Shown here piece by piece: positions 16,291 through 24,905 of a stretch of 40,990 nucleotides of DNA; position 1 is the stretch's first letter; the number at the start of each line of letters is the position of its first letter. The DNA comes from Frigoribacterium faeni (GTDB taxonomy: Bacteria; Actinomycetota; Actinomycetes; Actinomycetales; Microbacteriaceae). The notes beneath the pieces were generated by a model, which worked only from the letters and a program-made list of their open reading frames with translations, had not been told where the DNA came from and made no database searches. The stretch is taken from the NCBI RefSeq assembly GCF_007988805.1, contig NZ_BJUV01000027.1:1-40990 (forward strand), given 5' to 3'. A program made the position numbers and the translations under genes.

Positions 16291-17460
16291 ATGTCTTCCA
16301 CCGATGCGGGCCACGGCGTCACGACCGTCCAGCTGCTCACTCCGGCGGGCGAGCTGGTCGAGTCCGACGCCGCCGCCGAGCTCCGCCCCTACGTCGACGC
16401 CCTCGGCGACGACCGGCTCCGCGCCATGCACCGCGACATGGTGCTCACCCGCCGTTTCGACCGTGAGGCCGCCGCCCTCGCCCGCCAGGGTCAGCTCGCC
16501 CTCTGGGTGCCGAGCCACGGCCAGGAGGGCGCGCAGGTCGGCGTCGCGCACGCGTCGCGACCGCACGACCACCTGTTCCCGTCGTACCGCGAGCACGCCG
16601 TGGCGTTGGCCCGCGGCGTCGACCCGGTCGACATCCTGCGGCTGCTCCGCGGCCACACGCACGGCGGCTGGAACCCCGCCGAGCGCGGCAACTTCCACGT
16701 CTACACGCTGGTGATCGGCTCGCAGACGCTGCACGCCACGGGATTCGCGATGGGCCTGACCCTCGACGGCCTCAGCGGCACGGGCGACCCCGAGGTCGAC
16801 CAGGCCGTCGTCACGTTCTTCGGCGACGGGGCCACGAGCCAGGGCGACGTCAGCGAGGCGCTCGTCTTCGCCGCGAGCTTCCAGACCCCCGAGCTGTTCT
16901 TCCTGCAGAACAACCAGTGGGCGATCAGCGTGCCCGTGGCGACGCAGTCGCGCACCCCGCTGGTCAACCGCGCGGGCGGCTTCGGGATCCCCGGCACGCG
17001 GATCGACGGCAACGACGTGCTGGCCAGCTACGCCGTCAGCCGTCGCGACCTCGACGCCGCGCGCAGCGGCGGCGGGCCCCGCTTCATCGAGGCGATGACC
17101 TACCGGATCGGCGCCCACACGTCGTCCGACGACCCCACCAAGTACCGCACCGACGACGAGCTGCAGAGCTGGATCGCCCGCGACCCGATCGAGCGCTTCG
17201 AGGCGTTCCTCCGCTCGCGGGGCGAGGGCGACGCCTTCTTCGCCGGACTCGAGGCCGAGGGCGACGACCTCGGCGCCGACATCCGTCGCCGCACCCTCGA
17301 GCTGCCCCGACCCGACCCGGGGTCCATGTTCGACCACGTCTACTCCGAGCCGCACCCCGTGATGCGCGAGCAGCGCGAGTGGCTGGCGGGCTACGAGCAC
17401 AGCTTCGGCCCCGCGACCGGCGACGCGAGCACGGCCGACATCGACGGAGGACGAGCATGA
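16291..17460 (+). CDS. 2-oxoacid dehydrogenase E1 component, alpha subunit
   Basis: A 389-residue thiamin-diphosphate enzyme subunit. It has the thiamin motif GDGATSQGDVSEALVFAASFQTPELFFLQNN (starts near residue 175; GDG...NN) and the phosphorylation-loop-like YRIGAHTSSDDPTKYR. With the beta subunit it decarboxylates a 2-oxoacid. Actinobacteria usually use the single-chain AceE for pyruvate, so this two-chain form is more likely a branched-chain 2-oxoacid dehydrogenase (BkdA-like); its products would prime branched fatty acids. Substrate is inferred, not shown. Confidence 0.92.
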   Translation: MSSTDAGHGVTTVQLLTPAGELVESDAAAELRPYVDALGDDRLRAMHRDMVLTRRFDREAAALARQGQLALWVPSHGQEGAQVGVAHASRPHDHLFPSYREHAVALARGVDPVDILRLLRGHTHGGWNPAERGNFHVYTLVIGSQTLHATGFAMGLTLDGLSGTGDPEVDQAVVTFFGDGATSQGDVSEALVFAASFQTPELFFLQNNQWAISVPVATQSRTPLVNRAGGFGIPGTRIDGNDVLASYAVSRRDLDAARSGGGPRFIEAMTYRIGAHTSSDDPTKYRTDDELQSWIARDPIERFEAFLRSRGEGDAFFAGLEAEGDDLGADIRRRTLELPRPDPGSMFDHVYSEPHPVMREQREWLAGYEHSFGPATGDASTADIDGGRA

Positions 17461-18485
17461 CCGACACCGCCCTGAACCCGACCTCCGAGACCGGGCCGAC
17501 CCGCGCCTCCCTGGAGACCATGCCTCTCGGCCGTGCGATCAACGCCGGCCTGCGCAAGGCGATGTCCGACGACCCCCGCGTCCTGCTGATGGGCGAGGAC
17601 ATCGGCACCCTCGGCGGCGTGTTCCGCGTGACCGAGGGGCTGCAGGCCGAGTTCGGCGCGAACCGCGTGATCGACACCCCGCTGGCCGAGTCGGGCATCG
17701 TCGGCACCGCCATCGGGCTCGCGATGGGCGGCTTCCGCCCCGTCGTCGAGATCCAGTTCGACGGCTTCATCTACCCCGGCTTCGACCAGATCACCTCGCA
17801 GCTGGCCAAGATGACGGCCCGCCACGAGGGCACGCTGCAGATGCCCGTCGTCATCCGCGTGCCCTACGGCGGGCACATCGGCGCCGTCGAGCACCACCAG
17901 GAGAGCCCCGAGGCGTACTTCGCGCACACGGCCGGCCTCCGGGTGGTCAGCCCGAGCACGGCGCACGACGCCTACTGGATGATCCAGGAGGCCATCCGGT
18001 CGAACGACCCGGTCATGTTCTTCGAGCCTAAGAGCCGGTACTGGCCCAAGGGCGAGGTCGACCGGAGCGACCCGCAGGCGCCGCTGCACGCCAGCCGCGT
18101 CGTCCGCACGGGCACCGAGGTCACCCTGCTCGGCCACGGCGCCATGGTCAGCGCCCTGCTGCAGGCCGCCGAGATCGCCGCCGCCGAGGGGATCAGCGCC
18201 GAGGTCGTCGACCTCCGCTCGCTGTCGCCGGTCGACTACGGACCCATCCTCGAGTCGGTCCGCAAGACCGGTCGTCTCGTGATCGCGCAGGAGGCGCCCG
18301 GCTTCGTGAGCGTCGGCTCCGAGATCGCCGCGACCGTCGCCGAGAAGGCGTTCTACTCGCTCGAGGCGCCCGTGCTGCGCGTCAGCGGGTTCGACACGCC
18401 CTTCCCGCCCGCCAAGCTCGAGACCCTGTACCTGCCCGACGCCGACCGCGTGCTCGAGGCCGTCGACCGCGCCCTCGCGTACTGA
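17457..18485 (+). CDS. 2-oxoacid dehydrogenase E1 component, beta subunit
   Basis: A 342-residue transketolase-like subunit that completes the E1 alpha2beta2 enzyme. Recognisable parts are [38 protein letters not shown], and [20 protein letters not shown]. The ATG at 17457 overlaps the alpha-subunit stop (ATGA), which fits equimolar synthesis. The first 20 residues are a nonconserved extension containing TRAS, encoded by a partial copy of the dispersed motif. Confidence 0.93.
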   Translation: MTDTALNPTSETGPTRASLETMPLGRAINAGLRKAMSDDPRVLLMGEDIGTLGGVFRVTEGLQAEFGANRVIDTPLAESGIVGTAIGLAMGGFRPVVEIQFDGFIYPGFDQITSQLAKMTARHEGTLQMPVVIRVPYGGHIGAVEHHQESPEAYFAHTAGLRVVSPSTAHDAYWMIQEAIRSNDPVMFFEPKSRYWPKGEVDRSDPQAPLHASRVVRTGTEVTLLGHGAMVSALLQAAEIAAAEGISAEVVDLRSLSPVDYGPILESVRKTGRLVIAQEAPGFVSVGSEIAATVAEKAFYSLEAPVLRVSGFDTPFPPAKLETLYLPDADRVLEAVDRALAY

Positions 18486-18496
18486 GAGAGACCGTC

Positions 18497-20035
18497 ATGA
18501 CCAGCGAATTCGCTCTGCCCGACGTCGGCGAGGGCCTGACCGAGGCCGAGATCGTCGAATGGAAGGTCGCCCCCGGCGACACCGTCCAGATCAACCAGGT
18601 GCTCGTCGAGATCGAGACCGCCAAGTCGCTCGTCGAGCTGCCGTCGCCGTACGCCGGCGTCGTCGAGAGCGTGCTCGTCGCCTCGGGTGAGACGGTCGAC
18701 GTCGGCACCCCGATCATCACCATCGCCGACGGCAGCGCCCCGCGCACCCCCTCCGACCGCGCCGCCGAGGCCGAGGCCTCCGAATCGGGCGGCCTCGCCC
18801 GGACCGCGCAGATCATCTCGCAGAACGAGGAGGCCCTCTCCGAGCAGCGGGCGCGGGGTCTCGACACCGCATCGATCCCCGTCGTGGCGACCGGCGCCTC
18901 CTCGGCTCCGACCACCCCGGCGGCCGCCCCCGTCGCCCCGGCTCCGTCGGCCGACGCCGTCGCGGCGAGCGGCGGCACCGGCTCGGTCGCGTCGTCGCAC
19001 GCCGACGGCGGCGACGGCGGCTCGGGTGCCGTGCTGGTGGGCTACGGCGCCGCCGGCGGCACCGGCTCGACCCGTCGCCGCAAGCCGACCCAGACCGAGG
19101 TCGACGCCCGTCAGCTGCGCGTCGCCGAACAGGCCCGCCGTCGCCCGACGACGTCGGTCCCCGCCGCGCAGGCGCTGCCGATCATCGCCAAGCCGCCGAT
19201 CCGCAAGCTGGCCAAGGACCTCGAGGTCGACCTGTCGATCGTGCAGCCCACGGGCCTGGCCGGCGAGGTCACGCGCGACGACGTCATCCGCCACGCGCAG
19301 CAGGCCAGCGTCTTCCGCAACATCGAGACGCCCGAGTGGGGCGAGGAGCGCATCGAGCGGATCCCGGTCAAGGGCGTCCGCAAGGCGATCGCGGCGGCCA
19401 TGACGTCGTCGGCGTTCACGGCCCCGCACGTCAGCCTGTTCGTCGACGTCGACGCCACCCGCACCATGGAGTTCGTCAAGCGCCTCAAGACGTCTCCGCA
19501 GTTCGCCGGCGTCAAGGTGTCTCCGCTGCTGATCATGGCCAAGGCCATCATCTGGGCCGTGCGCCGCAACCCGATGGTCAACAGCGCCTGGACCGATCGC
19601 GAGATCCTGGTGCGGCACTTCGTCAACCTCGGCATCGCCGCCGCCACTCCCCGCGGGCTCATCGTGCCGAATGTGAAGGAGGCGCAGTCGATGAGCCTCC
19701 TCGAGCTGGCCCAGGCCCTCGAGCAGCTGACCCTGACCGCTCGCGACGGCAAGACCACGCCGGCCGACATGCAGGACGGCACCATCACCATCACCAACAT
19801 CGGCGTCTTCGGCATGGACACCGGCACCCCGATCCTCAACCCGGGCGAGGTCGCGATCGTCGCGCTCGGCACCATCAAGCAGAAGCCCTGGGTCGTCGAC
19901 GGCGAGGTGCGCAGCCGCATGGTGACCACGATCGGCGCGAGCTTCGACCACCGGGTCGTCGACGGCGACGTGGCCAGCCGCTTCGTGGCCGACGTGGCGA
20001 GCGTCATCGAGGAGCCGGCGCTGCTGCTCGACTGA
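18497..20035 (+). CDS. 2-oxoacid dehydrogenase E2, dihydrolipoamide acyltransferase
   Basis: A 512-residue three-domain protein. Residues about 4-78 are one lipoyl domain with the lipoyl lysine at about K43 ([11 protein letters not shown]). A long Ala/Pro/Ser/Gly linker (about 85-190) includes an ASSA peptide from the dispersed motif. A peripheral subunit-binding domain ([15 protein letters not shown]) lies near 233-270, and the catalytic core ends with [15 protein letters not shown] carrying the HxxxDG acyltransferase motif. It follows the E1 genes by 11 nt. No E3 gene follows, so lipoamide dehydrogenase must come from elsewhere. Confidence 0.93.
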   Translation: MTSEFALPDVGEGLTEAEIVEWKVAPGDTVQINQVLVEIETAKSLVELPSPYAGVVESVLVASGETVDVGTPIITIADGSAPRTPSDRAAEAEASESGGLARTAQIISQNEEALSEQRARGLDTASIPVVATGASSAPTTPAAAPVAPAPSADAVAASGGTGSVASSHADGGDGGSGAVLVGYGAAGGTGSTRRRKPTQTEVDARQLRVAEQARRRPTTSVPAAQALPIIAKPPIRKLAKDLEVDLSIVQPTGLAGEVTRDDVIRHAQQASVFRNIETPEWGEERIERIPVKGVRKAIAAAMTSSAFTAPHVSLFVDVDATRTMEFVKRLKTSPQFAGVKVSPLLIMAKAIIWAVRRNPMVNSAWTDREILVRHFVNLGIAAATPRGLIVPNVKEAQSMSLLELAQALEQLTLTARDGKTTPADMQDGTITITNIGVFGMDTGTPILNPGEVAIVALGTIKQKPWVVDGEVRSRMVTTIGASFDHRVVDGDVASRFVADVASVIEEPALLLD

Positions 20036-20052
20036 GCCTCGCGACACCTCGT

Positions 20053-20097
20053 AACCGGCGCCACACCCCGTTCACTCGGGGTGTGGCGCCGGTTTTC
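20053..20097. terminator. Strong intrinsic terminator after the E2 gene
   Basis: A perfect 18-bp stem (20053-20070 with 20077-20094) with loop TTCACT is followed on the plus strand by TTTT. The core GGCGCCACACCCCG resembles the arm GCGCTACACCC at the window start. Because the opposite arm begins with AA, it could also slow leftward transcription. Confidence 0.85.
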
Positions 20098-20122
20098 GGA
20101 TGCGCGACGTCGGCGCACGGTT

Positions 20123-20158
20123 TTGACAATCATTATCAGTAGCAATAGCGTTGCGGTC
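20123..20158 (+). promoter_or_regulatory. Zur box and promoter of znuACB
   Basis: TTGACA (20123-20128), a 17-bp spacer and TAGCGT (20146-20151) form a good promoter, 7 nt before the znuA ATG. The palindrome TGACAATCATTATCA (20124-20138; TGAnAATnATTnTCA) overlaps the -35 and matches the actinobacterial Zur operator. Zinc-loaded Zur bound here would block RNA polymerase. Confidence 0.85.
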
Positions 20159-21153
20159 ATGAGAACGTCTCGCGCCCTCCCCCTGCTCGCCCTGCCCGCC
20201 GCGGCGGCACTCGTGCTGAGCGGCTGCTCGTCGAGCCACGACGCGGCCGGGGCCGACGACGGAGGCGCGATCTCGGTGGTCGCGTCCACGAACGTCTACG
20301 GCGACATCGCCCGGACCGTCGGGGGCGACGCGGTCGACGTGACCAGCATCATCAGCGACCCCTCGCAGGACCCGCACTCGTACGAGGCCGACGCCCGCAC
20401 GCAGCTGGCCGTCTCGAAGGCCGACGTCGTGATCGAGAACGGCGGCGGCTACGACGCCTTCGTCGACACGATGCTCAGCGCCGGCGACTCGTCGGCCGCC
20501 GTCGTCACCGCCGTCGACGTCTCGGGCCTCGACCCCGACGCGGAGGGCGACGCGCACTCGGATGACGAGCACGCCGACGAGTCGACCGGGTCGGCCGACG
20601 CCGAGACGGACGAGCACGACCACGACCACGGCGCCTTCAACGAGCACGTCTTCTACAGCCTGCCGAGCATGGCCGCCCTGGCCGACGAGATCGCGCACCG
20701 GCTGGGCGAGGTCGACCCCGCCCAGGCCGACGCGTTCACGGCGAACGCCGCCGCCTTCGGCGAGCGGATCACCGACCTGGAGGCGCAGGTCGAGCAGATC
20801 CACCAGGCCCACGACGGCCAGTCGGTCGCCTACACCGAGCCCGTGCCCGGCTACCTCTTCGACGACATGGGCCTGGTCAACGTGACCCCGGCGTCGTTCT
20901 CGGAGGCCATCGAGGAGGGCGACGACGTCTCGCCCGCCGTGCTGAACGAGACGCTCAAGCTCTTCACGGACGGCCGGGTCGACCTGCTCGCCTACAACGA
21001 GCAGACCTCGAGCCCCGAGACCGAGGCGGTCGAGAGCGCGGCCTCCGACGCGGGTGTCGCGATCGTGCCGGTCACGGAACTCCTCCCGGAGGGGGATGAT
21101 TACATCTCGTGGCAGCAGAGCAACATCGACGCGATCTCGGCGGCACTCGAGAA

Positions 21154-21157
<4 letters not shown>
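20159..21157 (+). CDS. znuA: Zinc ABC transporter substrate-binding lipoprotein
   Basis: A 332-residue cluster A-I metal-binding lipoprotein. The signal peptide ends in the lipobox LVLSGC (Cys at about 22). Metal ligands expected in the family are seen in DPHSYEADA and in the histidine-rich loop DEHDHDHGAFNEH after an acidic, repeat-rich insert. It captures zinc outside the membrane for ZnuB/ZnuC. The mRNA appears leaderless. Manganese is possible for this family, but the Zur box and a zur gene in the same locus favour zinc. Confidence 0.93.
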
Positions 21158-22025
<868 letters not shown>

Positions 22026-22029
<4 letters not shown>

Positions 22030-22919
22030 CCGACCTGTGGACCCAGCTGTTCTCGTTCCAGGACTTCGGCGAGCTCGTCGTGCTGGTGAAGAACTCCATC
22101 ATCGCTGGCGCCGTGCTCGGTCTCGTCGGCGGGCTGATCGGCCCGTTCGTGCTGACACGCAACATGCCGTTCGCCGTGCACGGCATCAGCGAGCTCTCCT
22201 TCGCGGGGGCGTCGGCGGCGCTGCTCTTCGGCGCGAACGTCGTCGCCGGCTCCCTGGCGGGCAGCGTCGTGGCCGCCCTGCTGATCGGGCTGCTCGGGTC
22301 GCGGGCCCGGGAGCGCAACTCGATCATCGCCGTCCTCATGCCGTTCGGCCTCGGCATCGGCATCCTCTGCCTCGCCCTGTACCAGGGTCGCTCGGCCAAC
22401 CGCTTCGGGCTGCTGACCGGCCAGATCGTCGCCGTCGACAACCCGCAGCTCGGCGCGCTGATGGTGATCTCGGCGATCGTGATCGTCACCCTGCTCGTCG
22501 TCTGGCGCCCCCTGACCTTCGCGAGCGTCGACCCCGACGTCGCGGCGGCCGCGGGCATCCCCGTTCGCTCGCTCGGTATCGTGTTCATGCTCGTGCTGGG
22601 GCTCGCGGTGGCCGTCTCGGTGCAGATCGTCGGCGCCCTGCTGGTGCTGTCGCTGCTCGTCACGCCCGCCGCGGCCGCTCTGCGCCTGACCGTCAACCCC
22701 CGACTCGTGCCGGTGCTCAGCGTCGTCTTCGCCGTCGTCTCCGTGGTCGGCGGCATCCTGCTGGCGCTGGGCGGCGGACTGCCGATCAGCCCGTACGTGA
22801 CCACCATCTCGTTCGCCATCTGGCTGATCTGCCGGCTCGTCGGCCGGCGGCGCGACGCGCGGTCGCTCAGGCCCTCCCGAGGCGCCCGGGTACCCTTGGC
22901 CGCGAAGCAGGAGGTCTGA
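22026..22919 (+). CDS. znuB: Zinc ABC transporter permease
   Basis: A 297-residue ABC-3 family permease with about eight membrane segments. Family features are VLTRNMPFAVHGISELSFAGAS near the start, and GALLVLSLLVTPAAAALRL in the second half. The ATG overlaps the znuC stop (ATGA). It forms the membrane channel for zinc with ZnuA and ZnuC. The last 20 residues are basic and disordered. Confidence 0.93.
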
Positions 22920-22937
22920 GATGGTCGGCGGTACGAG

Positions 22938-23369
22938 ATGGTAGTGCGGCGCAACACGTGGCAGCGCGAGGCGGTGCGCGAGGCGCTCGGCACGAGCGAG
23001 GGGTTCGTGAGCGCCCAGTCGCTGCACGCCCACCTGCGCGACACCGGCATCGGTCTCGCGACCGTCTACCGCGCCCTCGCCGACCTCGCCGCCGACGGCT
23101 CGGCCGACTCGCTGCAGCAGGAGGGCGAGAGCCTCTACCGGGCCTGCACCCCCGGCACGCACCACCACCACCTGATCTGCCGCACCTGCGGGACGACCGT
23201 CGAGATCGAGGCCGACGAGGTCGAGACCTGGGCGCAGCACGTCGCCGCGACGCACGGGTTCACCGAGGCGCAGCACGTCGTCGACGTGTTCGGGCGCTGC
23301 GCGGCGTGCTCGGCCGAGGTGGCCGCGGGACGGGACCCGGCGGTGACGCGGGCTCCCGCTCGGGAGTGA
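22938..23369 (+). CDS. zur: Fur-family regulator, probably Zur
   Basis: A 143-residue Fur-type repressor. The N-terminal winged helix reads RNTWQREAVREAL... and GLATVYRALADLA. The C-terminal dimer domain has the HHHHLICRTCG cluster and a second cysteine pair CAAC, which together make the structural zinc site. It follows znuB by 18 nt and, with the operator before znuA, most likely is Zur rather than Fur or PerR. The ATG at 22938 is used; the ribosome-binding site is weak, so coupled translation from znuB is plausible. Confidence 0.9.
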   Translation: MVVRRNTWQREAVREALGTSEGFVSAQSLHAHLRDTGIGLATVYRALADLAADGSADSLQQEGESLYRACTPGTHHHHLICRTCGTTVEIEADEVETWAQHVAATHGFTEAQHVVDVFGRCAACSAEVAAGRDPAVTRAPARE

Positions 23370-23416
23370 CCCGCGCCTCCCGGGCTGCGTCACCGTGACG
23401 CCGAGGAGGCACGGGT
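23369..23416. terminator. Hairpin of two inverted dispersed motifs between zur and rpmB
   Basis: ACCCGCGCCTCC (23369-23380) can pair with GGAGGCACGGGT (23405-23416), 11 of 12 bases, with an inner GTCACcGTGAC stem. The two arms are opposite-facing copies of the dispersed motif. It starts at the zur stop codon and probably separates zur from the ribosomal genes. Confidence 0.5.
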
Positions 23417-23607
23417 TGCGTGTCCCCGGGCGTGTCGCGTAAGCTTCTCGTTTGGTTGAGTGCTCTCTGCGCTCATGTGCGCCGATCCCCTGCATCACCG
23501 AGTCCGCCCGGCGGATTCACCGGGGTGACGCGCGCCGACAAGTGACCTTGGGTGAGGGTCGTCGTCCTGCGGACGACGTGCTCTCACGGTATCTACGGAG
23601 GAACATC
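23416..23607 (+). promoter_or_regulatory. rpmB promoter and structured leader
   Basis: TTGCGT (about 23416) and TAAGCT (23440-23445) with an 18-bp spacer are a plausible promoter, which leaves a leader of about 155 nt. Near its end GTCGTCC and GGACGAC form a 7-bp hairpin with a 3-nt loop, about 30 nt before the ACGGAGG ribosome-binding site of rpmB. No Zur box is visible here. The long leader could serve ribosomal-protein feedback. Confidence 0.4.
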
Positions 23608-23844
23608 ATGGCAGCAACATGCCAGGTGACCGGAGCCGTTCCCGGCTTCGGACACAACATCTCGCACTCGCACCGACGCACCAAGCGTCGTTTCGACCCG
23701 AACATCCAGAAGAAGACGTACTACGTGCCGTCGCTTCGTCGTAACGTGACCCTGCAGCTCAGCGCCAAGGGGATCAAGGTCATCGACGCTCGTGGCATCG
23801 AGTCGGTCGTGAAGGACCTGCTCGCTCGTGGGGAGAAGATCTAA
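23608..23844 (+). CDS. rpmB: 50S ribosomal protein L28, zinc-independent form
   Basis: A 78-residue bL28. It starts [28 protein letters not shown], the family signature, but contains a single cysteine and lacks the CxxC pairs of zinc-binding L28. A strong GGAGG lies 6 nt before the ATG. It overlaps rpmG by one base (TAATG). In several actinobacteria the cysteine-free copies are induced by zinc shortage; its position beside znu/zur suggests a zinc-sparing role, although no Zur operator is visible upstream. Confidence 0.95.
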   Translation: MAATCQVTGAVPGFGHNISHSHRRTKRRFDPNIQKKTYYVPSLRRNVTLQLSAKGIKVIDARGIESVVKDLLARGEKI

Positions 23845-24011
23845 TGGCTCGTCAGCAGGACGTCCGTCCCATCATCAAGCTCCGCTCGACGGCGGGCACC
23901 GGTTTCACGTACGTGACCAAGAAGAACCGTCGTAACAACCCCGATCGCCTCGTGCTGAAGAAGTACGACCCCGTGATCCGCAAGCACGTCGAATTCCGCG
24001 AGGAGCGCTAA
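23844..24011 (+). CDS. rpmG: 50S ribosomal protein L33, zinc-independent form
   Basis: A 55-residue bL33 beginning [20 protein letters not shown] and ending HVEFREER. It has no cysteine, so it is the zinc-free type. It is shorter than most gene-finding cut-offs. The start overlaps the rpmB stop by one base and rpsN follows after 2 nt, so the three are co-translated. Confidence 0.95.
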   Translation: MARQQDVRPIIKLRSTAGTGFTYVTKKNRRNNPDRLVLKKYDPVIRKHVEFREER

Positions 24012-24013
24012 AC

Positions 24014-24319
24014 ATGGCCAAGAAGAGCAAGATCGCCAAGAACGACCAGCGCGCCGTCATCGTCGCCCGTTACGCCGAGAAGCGTCTCGAGCTCAAGAAG
24101 GCGCTCATCGACCCGAACGGCACCGACGAGAGCCGCGAGGCCGCTCGTCTCGGTCTGCAGAAGCTGCCCCGCGACGCGTCGCCGGTCCGTCTCCGCAACC
24201 GCGACCAGGTCGACGGCCGCCCCCGCGGTCACCTCAAGGCCTACGGCATCAGCCGTGTCCGCTTCCGCGACATGGCTCACCGCGGTGAGCTTCCGGGCAT
24301 CACGAAGTCTTCCTGGTAG
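24014..24319 (+). CDS. rpsN: 30S ribosomal protein S14, zinc-independent long form
   Basis: A 101-residue uS14 of the long, cysteine-free class ([13 protein letters not shown] at the start; [24 protein letters not shown] at the end). The short zinc form has CxxC...CxxC near residues 24-43, absent here. It is the last gene of the rpmB-rpmG-rpsN operon, which ends at a nested hairpin. Confidence 0.96.
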   Translation: MAKKSKIAKNDQRAVIVARYAEKRLELKKALIDPNGTDESREAARLGLQKLPRDASPVRLRNRDQVDGRPRGHLKAYGISRVRFRDMAHRGELPGITKSSW

Positions 24320-24326
24320 GTTTTAC

Positions 24327-24365
24327 GCGGTTCCACAGGGCCCTCGGGTCTCTGGCCTGTACCGC
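24327..24365 (+). terminator. Nested hairpin between rpsN and the HU gene
   Basis: GCGGT (24327-24331) pairs with ACCGC (24361-24365), and inside it ACAGG (24335-24339) with CCTGT (24356-24360). No T-tract follows. It could be a weak terminator or part of the HU leader. Confidence 0.4.
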
Positions 24366-24423
24366 ACGGACACGGTGAACGCCGCGTCTCGTCTTACGAA
24401 CGAAGTCCGAGGAGGACAATTAC

Positions 24424-24711
24424 ATGGCTGACAAGTCACTGAACCGTACCGAGCTCGTCGCAGCTGTCGCTTCCGAGTCCGGCCAGAGCCAGGCCGCCGT
24501 CAGCGGCGTCGTCGACGCGTTCTTCTCCGTCGTCTCGAAGTCCGTCGCCGACGGCACGAAGGTCACCATCCCCGGATGGATCGCCTTCGAGAAGACGCAC
24601 CGTGCCGCTCGTACCGGCCGCAACCCGCAGACGGGCGAGGCTCTCGAGATCGCTGCGAGCGACAGCGTCAAGGTCAGCGCCGGCAGCAAGCTGAAGGCCG
24701 CTGTCAAGTAG
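24424..24711 (+). CDS. hup: HU-family DNA-binding protein
   Basis: A 95-residue HU/IHF-type protein that bends DNA as a dimer. The family signature is in the arm region, GWIAFEKTHRAARTGRNPQTGE, with the proline-containing tip. It lacks the long lysine-rich tail of mycobacterial and streptomycete HupB/HupS, so it is the short form. AGGAGG stands 8 nt before the ATG, consistent with high expression. Confidence 0.95.
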   Translation: MADKSLNRTELVAAVASESGQSQAAVSGVVDAFFSVVSKSVADGTKVTIPGWIAFEKTHRAARTGRNPQTGEALEIAASDSVKVSAGSKLKAAVK

Positions 24712-24735
24712 TCCTCCGCTTCTCACGAAGCCCCA

Positions 24736-24766
24736 GGGGGTGTCGACTTCGGTCGCCACCCCCTTT
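24736..24766 (+). terminator. Intrinsic terminator of the HU gene
   Basis: GGGGGTGTCGAC and GTCGCCACCCCC form a 12-bp stem with one mismatch and a TTCG tetraloop, followed by TTT. A 19-bp tandem array begins at the next base. Confidence 0.8.
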
Positions 24767-24861
24767 CGTGCGTCTCGGGGCCTCTCGTGCGTCTCGGGGC
24801 CTTTCGTGCGTCTCGGGGCCTTTCGTGCGTCTCGGGGCATTTCGTGTGTCTCGGGGCCGAA
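24767..24861. repeat. Five tandem 19-bp repeats
   Basis: The unit CGTGCGTCTCGGGGCCTTT occurs five times without gaps, at 24767, 24786, 24805, 24824 and 24843. Copies 2 and 3 are identical; 1, 4 and 5 differ by one to four bases, mostly at the 3' end. The array fills the space between the HU terminator and the promoter of the copD-ctaG gene. The unit length equals that of the other arrays in this window, although the sequence differs. Confidence 0.9.
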
Positions 24862-24892
24862 CCATCCGTCCGTTCAGGCGGACGACCCGACC

Positions 24893-24905
24893 TAGGCTGG
24901 AACCC
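24893..24905 (+). promoter_or_regulatory. -10 box of leaderless copD-ctaG transcript
   Basis: TAGGCT (24893-24898) is followed by 7 nt and then the GTG start, with no ribosome-binding site. A -35 element is not clear; CGTTCA at 24871 is the best candidate. Confidence 0.5.

Noticed and set aside
16291-18485. Assignment of the E1 genes to pyruvate dehydrogenase
   Set aside because: Actinobacteria mostly use single-chain AceE for pyruvate and branched-chain complexes have this two-chain form. Sequence alone does not settle it, so no gene symbol is given.
23370-23607. A Zur box in front of rpmB
   Set aside because: I looked for a TGAnAATnATTnTCA-like palindrome in this interval and found none of acceptable quality.
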